From: an uncultured Eubacterium sp.
GTDB taxonomy: Bacteria > Bacillota > Clostridia > Lachnospirales > Lachnospiraceae
Length of the DNA stretch: 11,535 bases
Assembly: GCA_910579145.1 (NCBI GenBank)
Contig: CAJTTQ010000022.1
Coordinates: forward strand, 1-11,535
Reading direction: 5' to 3'
Part shown: positions 7,190 to 11,535 of the stretch, piece by piece
Layout of the letters: each line of letters begins with the position of its first letter
Position numbering within the stretch: position 1 is the first letter of the stretch
Made by a program: the position numbers and the translations under genes
Notes under the pieces: model-generated
The model's database searches: none
The model's input: only the letters and a program-made list of their open reading frames with translations
What the model was told of the DNA's origin: nothing

Positions 7190-8530
7190 TCAGATCTCCT
7201 TTCTTCTCTCGATGCCGCACGAACGGTAATACTCCGCTTTATCCTGATACATCCTCTTCTCCGCCTCGGAGATCAGCTTATCGATCCCAGATAAGCTGTC
7301 TTTCTCCCAAACGGCGCCCACTGCCATATGGATCTCCTTATCTTTCAGATCCTTTTTTAACTGGTCCGTCCGTTCCCACAAGTCCTTTTCATCCATCCCC
7401 GTGCAGATTGCCAGCAGTTCGTCTCCACCGATGCGAAAAAGTCCATAGTCTCCGAATGCCTGTTTCAAGCTCCCGCATGAATTTATGATCAAACGGTCTC
7501 CCGCCTCATGCCCCTCGCTGTCATTGACCCGTTTTAACCCGGTCACATCGCAGTATACGATGCCAAGACAATTTTCCTGTTTGATTTGTTCGATAAATTC
7601 ATTCATCGCGTGCCTGTTTCCAATCTTCGTAAGCTGGTCACGATAACTCATATCCCGCAGCCGCCGGATCAGATTCCTCCGCCGCAGGGATGAAATGATA
7701 AAATGCGCCATGATCTGCAGCATATTGGAAGCGTACGCGAGCGACTTTTTCGGCGGATTGTCCACACCGTAAAAACCGATCGCCTCGCCGTCATCATAGA
7801 GGGGGACGACAACCAGGGAATGAATATTCTGCCTTTTGAGAATGTCATACTGCAGCGGGTCTTTCTCCTGGATATCGGCCAACTCTTTAATGACGATATG
7901 TTTTCCTATGCTGAAATTCTCATACCAGTTGGCACAGATCTCCGGCGGCAGGTCCTGCAGATTTTCTTTTTCCGGATTGACACCGCTCGCCACCCATTCA
8001 TACGTATTGTCATCATTTCCTTTTTCATTTTTCTCAAAGATATATGTTCTCTCGCCGCCCAGCGCCTTCCCCATATACTCTAACAGCACCTCCAGCGTTT
8101 TGGACGGCGTTTTCTGCATCAGAGCCATACGAAGTCCTTCGTTGATCGTCGCCTCCAGATTTTCATAACTACGCTGCATACTGACCCTCGATTCCTGTCT
8201 GCCTGGATCGATGGCGATCTCCATCCGATACGTTTTCCCATCCTCTTCCACCACCGTATCCTTGAGCATCATCTGCTTGTCAAGGATCGGATTAAAACAA
8301 AGCCATTCCTTAAAAGAACCCTGCTTTAACTCATGGTTATTGCAGAGGTGACAGGGGGTGGAGCAGTTCTGAAGAACCTCATGGCACGGTTTCCCGGCTA
8401 CTTCTTCAAACGATTTGATCCCATATATATCAAGCGCCTTTTGATTCATATACACCAGTTCATAACTTTCTACATCGGAAACATAGACCATTTCGTCCAT
8501 ATTTTCAAAAAACTCCCAAATTTTATTCAT
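7190..8530 (-). CDS. PAS-GAF-GGDEF diguanylate cyclase
   Basis: Predicted to make c-di-GMP from two GTP in response to a signal sensed by its N-terminal domains; it has no membrane segment. The 446 residues contain a PAS domain (about 1-115), a GAF domain (about 130-283, with GKALGGERTYIFE and the segment IHSLVVVPLYDDGEAIGFYG) and a GGDEF domain (about 290-440). The GGDEF domain has the linker signature RDQLTKIGNRHAMNEF, the metal-binding D328 in YCDVTGLKRVND, the GHEAGD helix and the active loop RIGGDELLAI. The loop ends in Leu instead of Phe, a tolerated variant. The RxxD inhibitory site expected just before the loop is absent, so product feedback through that site is not expected. The PAS domain has four cysteines in C-x6-C-x3-C-x2-C (C49, C56, C60, C63), suggesting metal or Fe-S binding or a redox switch. 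AAGGAGG lies 9 nt before the ATG. The membrane protein gene follows after 1 nt. Confidence 0.93.
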   Translation of the reverse strand: MNKIWEFFENMDEMVYVSDVESYELVYMNQKALDIYGIKSFEEVAGKPCHEVLQNCSTPCHLCNNHELKQGSFKEWLCFNPILDKQMMLKDTVVEEDGKTYRMEIAIDPGRQESRVSMQRSYENLEATINEGLRMALMQKTPSKTLEVLLEYMGKALGGERTYIFEKNEKGNDDNTYEWVASGVNPEKENLQDLPPEICANWYENFSIGKHIVIKELADIQEKDPLQYDILKRQNIHSLVVVPLYDDGEAIGFYGVDNPPKKSLAYASNMLQIMAHFIISSLRRRNLIRRLRDMSYRDQLTKIGNRHAMNEFIEQIKQENCLGIVYCDVTGLKRVNDSEGHEAGDRLIINSCGSLKQAFGDYGLFRIGGDELLAICTGMDEKDLWERTDQLKKDLKDKEIHMAVGAVWEKDSLSGIDKLISEAEKRMYQDKAEYYRSCGIERRKEI

Positions 8531-8550
8531 GATACGAAACCTCCTTGCAA

Positions 8551-8572
8551 GGTCACGACAATCTCCGCGACC
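8551..8572 (-). promoter_or_regulatory. 5'-terminal stem-loop of the diguanylate cyclase mRNA
   Basis: GGUCGCG (8572-8566) can pair with CGUGACC (8557-8551), 7 bp with one G-U, around an 8-nt loop. The predicted transcription start is at 8574-8572, so the helix would sit at the extreme 5' end of the mRNA. It is followed at once by the palindrome CCTTGCAAGG (8543-8552), which overlaps both the base of the helix and the AAGGAGG ribosome site. Such end helices can stabilise mRNA. No other role is evident. Confidence 0.4.
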
Positions 8573-8579
8573 ATAACTA

Positions 8580-8588
8580 AGTATAGCA
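8580..8588 (-). promoter_or_regulatory. Extended -10 promoter of the diguanylate cyclase gene
   Basis: TGC-TATACT (8588-8580) is an extended -10 element (TGn plus a 5/6 match). No good -35 is present at 16-18 nt; that region is an A-run (GAGGAAAAAAAA), which may act as an UP-like element. The promoter lies in the 61-nt gap right after the MBL hydrolase stop codon, so the cyclase can be expressed independently of the MBL gene or also by read-through, since no terminator is seen in the gap. Confidence 0.6.
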
Positions 8589-8591
8589 CAA

Positions 8592-9347
8592 CTATCGTTT
8601 TTTTTCCTCTATAATTTCATTTTTTTCTCCACACTTCCAAACATGCCCCGGCTCTGTGTGCTTCACGATGTGCCGGTACTCCGGGTATTCCGAGAGAAAG
8701 CGATCGATGATCTCCGGCTCTCCCCAGTAGTGCATGGGATAAACGGCTTTTACGTCTACCTTCTCCAAAAAGTAGCACATCCCCTCCGCGTAATATTCCT
8801 CCTGCCGCGGATCGAGCGGAAGAAATGCCACATCCACGGTCTTTCCGGCGAGAAGTTGTATCTCGTGCCGGTAACTTCCGGTCATCTGGCGGTTTTCCTG
8901 CTCCGGCTCGCCCTTCCACACCCAGTCGTTCAGGTCGCCGGCGTGGTAGATCGTCCCCTCGGGACATGTCAAAAGAAAAGCCACGCCGGAATCGGTCGAG
9001 TGGAGCGTCTGAAGTTCCGTCCCGCCTGCATGAAAAAATTCCGTCCCGCCCGACAGTTCATAGTGCTGGTGGAATGTGACGCGGGTGATCCCAATCTCAG
9101 CGGCATCCGGGTAGTTTCGTTTGGAAATGTCCTTTGATAAGACGGCGTGGATATGTTTCATGCCCTGCTGCTTTAACAGGTCGAACACTTTTTTATTGTA
9201 ATGGTCCTGGTGGAAATGACTGGCGAACACGAAGATCGGTTTTTCCGGATCCAAATTTGGCAGCCGCTTGCGGAAATAGTCAAATAAGTAGTAACAGGTA
9301 CTTGTCTCGATCAGAAAACTGCTGTGGTAAATGTAGGTGATGTTCAT
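8592..9347 (-). CDS. MBL-fold metallo-hydrolase
   Basis: A 251-residue single-domain metallo-beta-lactamase-fold protein, cytoplasmic with no signal peptide. The metal ligands are visible: the HxHxDH motif in ASHFHQDHYN (H44, H46, D48, H49), then H116 in TLHSTDSG, D138 in IYHAGDLND and H206 in YPMHYWG. The set is complete for a dinuclear zinc, iron or manganese site. Overall it resembles the L-ascorbate-6-phosphate lactonase/UlaG-like and YtnP-like MBL proteins, but no subfamily signature fixes a substrate. The start at 9347 has GGAGGAGG about 5 nt upstream. It is preceded by its own near-consensus promoter and a pair of direct repeats, and followed 61 nt later by a diguanylate cyclase gene. 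Family certain, substrate unknown. Confidence 0.88.
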   Translation of the reverse strand: MNITYIYHSSFLIETSTCYYLFDYFRKRLPNLDPEKPIFVFASHFHQDHYNKKVFDLLKQQGMKHIHAVLSKDISKRNYPDAAEIGITRVTFHQHYELSGGTEFFHAGGTELQTLHSTDSGVAFLLTCPEGTIYHAGDLNDWVWKGEPEQENRQMTGSYRHEIQLLAGKTVDVAFLPLDPRQEEYYAEGMCYFLEKVDVKAVYPMHYWGEPEIIDRFLSEYPEYRHIVKHTEPGHVWKCGEKNEIIEEKKR

Positions 9348-9397
9348 GGGGGCCTCCTCCGCGATCTGGTGTTCGGTTCGCTAAATTTACGAAACTT

Positions 9398-9426
9398 ATT
9401 ATAACAGAGACATCTTTTTATTTCAA
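9398..9426 (-). promoter_or_regulatory. Promoter of the MBL hydrolase gene
   Basis: A -35 TTGAAA (9421-9426) and a perfect -10 TATAAT (9398-9403) are 17 nt apart. The -10 is preceded by TGT and so also reads as extended. Just downstream, at about the transcription start, is a 17-nt imperfect palindrome, TTCGCTAAATTTACGAA on the plus strand (9377-9393, 6 of 8 position pairs complementary), placed where a repressor could bind. The leader to the ATG is about 45 nt. Confidence 0.85.
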
Positions 9427-9443
9427 TCAAAATAAGAACGAGC

Positions 9444-9477
9444 GGTACTGTTTGCACTTTTCAGGGTACAATTTGCA
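9444..9477. repeat. Pair of 13-nt direct repeats, 21-nt period, upstream of the MBL promoter
   Basis: GGTACTGTTTGCA (9444-9456) and GGTACAATTTGCA (9465-9477) agree at 11 of 13 positions and start exactly 21 nt apart, two helical turns. They lie 18-51 nt upstream of the MBL -35 element. Direct repeats with 21-22-nt period and a T-rich core next to GC are the binding-site architecture of LytTR-family response regulators (AgrA, VirR, ComE). The assignment is inference from layout, and no LytTR gene is in the window. Confidence 0.55.
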
Positions 9478-9495
9478 GGATGGAAAAATGGATGG

Positions 9496-9528
9496 AAAAA
9501 AAGACCAAAGCAGATCTGCTCCGGTCTT
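9496..9528 (-). terminator. Intrinsic terminator after the phosphatase remnant
   Basis: In the minus-strand RNA, AAGACCGGAGCA (9528-9517) pairs with UGCUUUGGUCUU (9512-9501), 12 bp including two G-U pairs, with a GAUC loop, followed directly by a run of U (9502-9496). It lies 34 nt after the phosphatase stop codon and before the repeats and promoter of the MBL gene, which it insulates from upstream transcription. Confidence 0.88.
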
Positions 9529-9561
9529 ATGTCCATACCATCTCATTTTCTAAATCCCGTT

Positions 9562-10599
9562 CTAACCTTTGTCCCCCTCTCGATCAAACGCCCGTGTCAC
9601 ACGCAAAACATTTTTCCCCTCCGCATACTGATAGGAAATGTCATCGACACTGCTCTTCACGATATAGATACCAAGGCCGCCTATGTTTCGTTCCTCTGCC
9701 GAAAGGCTTGTATCCGGGTCTTCTCTTTCCAGCGGATCATACGGGATCCCTTGATCCGTGAACGTAATGACCGCTGTCATCGCCTTTTCCCCGATCACCT
9801 CAACTCCGACTGTCACCTCGCCCGTCTCCTGCGGATAAGCATAATAGGCGATATTTCCGAACAGCTCGTCGATCACGATGTCGAGCTGTCTCCTCGTATG
9901 ATCCGGGCATCCCGATCTTTTCAGCCTGTCGTTTACAAAGTCTGTCACGCGGTCAAGATTGCCGATCTCCGCGGCCACGGTAATTTCATGTTTGCCGCTC
10001 TTATTCATATAATAAAAGGACAGCATCGTTATATCATCGAACTGAGGCGCGTCACCCGCAAAAGTATCAATATCCTTTTTTAATCCCTCCACCGTCTCCT
10101 GCGGCTCCATGCCGGTAGTTCTGTTTAGCGCTGACAGCATCCTCTCCGTTCCGTACAGCTCATTTGACGGATCCGCCGCCTCGGCCACTCCGTCCGTGTA
10201 CAGAAATAACCGGTCTCCCGGTTCCAGTTCCATCTCGAACTCCTGAAAGGACATCCCCTCAAGTCCGGCCATGACAAATCCATGATTTTCCTTCACCAGT
10301 TCATACACGCCGCCGGCACGCATAACAGCGGCATATTCGTGTCCGGCATTGATATAAGTCATGTGTCCGGTCGATATCGTCAGGATGCCGAGCCACACGG
10401 TTACGAACATACCGGTGTCATTGTTCTCACAAAGCTGCCGGTTTACTTTGTTCGCTATCTCGCCGGGCGTCAGACCGCTGAGCGCGGAGTTTTTCAGTAA
10501 TGTCTTCGCGATCACCATAAAAAGGGCCGCCGGCACCCCCTTTCCAGACACATCAGCCATCACCATGACAAGGTGGTCTTCATCGGTCAGAAAAATCCA
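9562..10599 (-). pseudogene. 5'-truncated SpoIIE-family PP2C phosphatase with RsbW-like HATPase domain
   Basis: The family dephosphorylates anti-sigma-factor antagonists and, with a HATPase (RsbW-like kinase) domain attached, combines both arms of a partner-switching module. From the ATG at 10566 there are 334 residues. The PP2C part (1-185) has ADVSGKG at 4-10, LFLYTDGVAEA near 120-130 and FDDITM at 177-181. The HATPase part (about 192-328) has an N-box (IDELFGNIAYYAY), G1 (FTDQGIPYD) and a glycine-rich IGGLGIYIVK. The start of the PP2C fold, including the GGDFYD-type metal-binding segment normally ~20 residues before ADVSGKG, is missing. Family-like sequence (FLTDEDHLVMV) is readable back to about 10593, then gives way to AT-rich DNA and an in-frame TAG at 10615-10617. 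No ribosome site precedes the available ATG codons. One T missing from the T-run at 10591-10595 could also shift the frame. It is most likely a dead fragment of a longer sensor phosphatase. A short functional product is less likely. Confidence 0.75.
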
Positions 10600-10643
10600 T
10601 ATATCTTTTACGTCCTAAAAATATTTTGATATAAAATAAAACA

Positions 10644-10662
10644 GATATCATAATGAAATATC
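10644..10662 (-). terminator. Weak hairpin after the protease gene, possible terminator
   Basis: GATAT (10662-10658) and ATATC (10648-10644) can pair around a 9-nt loop in the minus-strand RNA just after the protease stop, followed by the T-rich stretch TGTTTTATTTTATAT. The stem is short and all A-U except one pair, so termination would be poor. It lies in the AT-rich joint between the protease gene and the phosphatase remnant. Confidence 0.25.
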
Positions 10663-10668
10663 ATCCGC

Positions 10669-11124
10669 TTATTCCTCCGTAGAATGGCATAAAACATGCA
10701 AATGCCCATTCTTATCCTCTATTTTTAAATTCCTCACATTACTTTCCCTCTGCGGCAGGGCAATATTGAGTTTATGGTTCTTATCATCAATCTCATAGAT
10801 TAACCCTTGGAACATCGTAGCACTTAAAATGAGATTATACGACAATTCCAACTCATCATTCGCGATTATGTGCATATTAGGAAATATCAGTCCGCCAACT
10901 TCCAGCGTCACCTGATAAAGATTGCCATAGGCAGTACCCCCAAAACCAATGAATGGTACGTGCTTTCGCACCAGTGTACCTCCCATCCCCGACACCAGCA
11001 CTTCCTCTGAGTCAGTCCAAACAGGAAAGTATGCCCCTGTGTCCAGAAGTGCAGACAAACCATTCTTTAACGCTACTACAGGTCTCTGCTGTCTGGCGTC
11101 TAATCTCAACGTAAATTGTTTCAT
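10669..11124 (-). CDS. Retropepsin-like (clan AA) aspartic protease
   Basis: 151 residues, no signal peptide. The catalytic motif of clan AA proteases is present as ALLDTGAYFPVW (D28-T29-G30), after a strand containing PVVALKNG. The flap-like region is rich in glycine and valine (GMGGTLVRKHVPFIGFGGTAYGN). The second hydrophobic motif near the end, YNLILSATMFQGLIYEID, corresponds to the NxILGxxFL...xID element of bacterial retropepsin-like proteins. One DTG per chain means the active enzyme should be a homodimer, as in retroviral proteases. The start at 11124 has GGAGG 7 nt upstream and overlaps the stop of the preceding small gene by ATGA, so the two are translationally coupled. Substrate unknown; the coupled small protein is an obvious candidate partner or substrate. 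Codon use looks more AT-rich than in the genes to the left. Confidence 0.8.
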   Translation of the reverse strand: MKQFTLRLDARQQRPVVALKNGLSALLDTGAYFPVWTDSEEVLVSGMGGTLVRKHVPFIGFGGTAYGNLYQVTLEVGGLIFPNMHIIANDELELSYNLILSATMFQGLIYEIDDKNHKLNIALPQRESNVRNLKIEDKNGHLHVLCHSTEE

Positions 11125-11357
11125 CCATGTACCTCCACCATACCCATTTGGAACACATTGTCCGGCGTCGTATATCTTGAAATAATCTCTCCATCCAGCA
11201 TCCGTTTTGTCAGTTCCCCTTTTGACAAATCTGTATATTTCACAACCGCTGATTCGATTGATACCCCATCATCATTTAAATACTTAACTTCCACCAGACC
11301 AACCCACTGGTCAGGATACTGCGTCTGAATCTCCTGCCACGTCAATCGTTCTGCCAT
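11121..11357 (-). CDS. Small protein of unknown function coupled to the retropepsin-like protease
   Basis: 78 residues, soluble, beginning MAERLTWQEIQTQYPDQW. A helix start of the type LTWxEIxxxYPDQWVGL is followed by a strand-like acidic segment (VEVKYLNDDGVSIESAVVKY), a helix (LSKGELTKRML) and a C-terminal strand. No known domain can be named with confidence. By recollection, similar YPDxWV-type small proteins sit in front of retropepsin-like proteases in other bacteria, but this could not be checked. The frame continues upstream to 11405, but the ATG at 11357 is chosen because AGGCGG lies 8 nt before it and the upstream extension overlaps the promoter. The stop TGA shares ATGA with the protease start. 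It is first in a two-gene operon with its own promoter. Confidence 0.7.
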   Translation of the reverse strand: MAERLTWQEIQTQYPDQWVGLVEVKYLNDDGVSIESAVVKYTDLSKGELTKRMLDGEIISRYTTPDNVFQMGMVEVHG

Positions 11358-11390
11358 GGTATCACCGCCTCTCAAAGTTTTCTTAGTTAT

Positions 11391-11419
11391 ATGATAACAC
11401 AACAAGAAAAATATTTCAG
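11391..11419 (-). promoter_or_regulatory. Promoter of the small protein/protease operon
   Basis: A -35 CTGAAA (11414-11419, 4/6) and a -10 TATCAT (11391-11396, 5/6) are 17 nt apart, with TGT before the -10 giving an extended element. The surrounding region (11385-11445) is strongly AT-rich. Transcription would start about 25-30 nt before the ATG at 11357. Confidence 0.6.
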
Positions 11420-11440
11420 TATTAAATCAAAAATACTAAC

Positions 11441-11481
11441 AAAAAGCATGAAAGAGCCGGCATCTGACAGCCAGCCCTTCC
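11441..11481 (-). terminator. Intrinsic-terminator-like hairpin upstream of the operon
   Basis: In minus-strand RNA, GGAAGGGCUGGC (11481-11470) pairs with GCCGGCUCUUUC (11461-11450), 12 bp including three G-U pairs, with an 8-nt loop; AUGC and then five U (11445-11441) follow. It would end transcription arriving from beyond the right edge and insulate the small-protein operon. The 4-nt gap before the U-run lowers confidence. Confidence 0.5.
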
Positions 11482-11535
11482 CCACCGCATATTCTTTTTC
11501 AGTACCCCCGGAGAGCAGGCATTTCCCATCATATA
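11482..11535. other. Unassigned right edge
   Basis: Two minus-strand frames and one plus-strand frame are open through these 54 nt. None has a recognisable motif, so no gene is called. If a minus-strand gene ends here, both open frames would read through the hairpin at 11450-11481 before meeting a stop. Confidence 0.3.

Noticed and set aside
9377..9393. Imperfect palindrome at the MBL transcription start as a separate operator finding.
   Set aside because: Only 6 of 8 pairs match and the core is AT-rich, so chance cannot be excluded; it is mentioned only with the promoter.
9480..9761. Plus-strand 93-codon frame starting just after the direct repeats (MEKWMEKKTKADLL...).
   Set aside because: It runs through the terminator hairpin and is antisense to the phosphatase HATPase domain. 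Only the first residues look protein-like and there is no convincing ribosome site.
1..11535. CRISPR arrays, tRNA or rRNA genes, insertion sequences, attachment sites.
   Set aside because: No regularly spaced repeats, cloverleaf sequences, transposase or integrase genes, or terminal repeats were seen on either strand.

Overview
The window looks like chromosomal DNA from a gut-type clostridium, most likely a Lachnospiraceae member. The reasons are mid-range base composition, AGGAGG ribosome sites, sigma-A promoters of the TTGACA/TATAAT type, a greA-lysS pair, a Cys-containing PAS-GAF-GGDEF protein and a two-helix membrane protein that resembles DUF6106. This placement is inference. All convincing genes lie on the minus strand, so they are transcribed from high to low coordinates and the right end is upstream.

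Right end (about 10600-11535): a terminator-like hairpin, a promoter, and a tightly coupled pair. The pair is a 78-residue protein of unknown function and a 151-residue retropepsin-like aspartic protease, overlapping by ATGA. By eye this block is more AT-rich than its neighbours. It ends next to a SpoIIE-type PP2C phosphatase/HATPase gene that has lost its whole 5' part, so a rearrangement junction probably lies near 10600. A strong intrinsic terminator (9496-9528) follows the phosphatase remnant.

Middle (6685-9480): a pair of 13-nt direct repeats with 21-nt periodicity, a near-consensus promoter and an MBL-fold hydrolase. A second promoter follows, whose transcript should begin with a hairpin, then a PAS-GAF-GGDEF diguanylate cyclase and a small membrane protein only 1 nt downstream of it. 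This is a signalling module with no obvious shared substrate.

Left half (1-6572): a leaderless arylsulfotransferase of the AssT family, then a secreted protein built from two tandem copies of a right-handed beta-helix module. Next is a consensus promoter embedded in an inverted repeat. It drives a long greA leader that can fold into a three-way junction, then greA and lysS. lysS is cut by the window edge just at class II motif 3.

The observations most worth following are the structured greA leader with its promoter inside a hairpin, the coupled small protein/retropepsin pair at a rearrangement scar, the internally duplicated beta-helix protein, and the 21-nt-spaced repeats upstream of the MBL gene.
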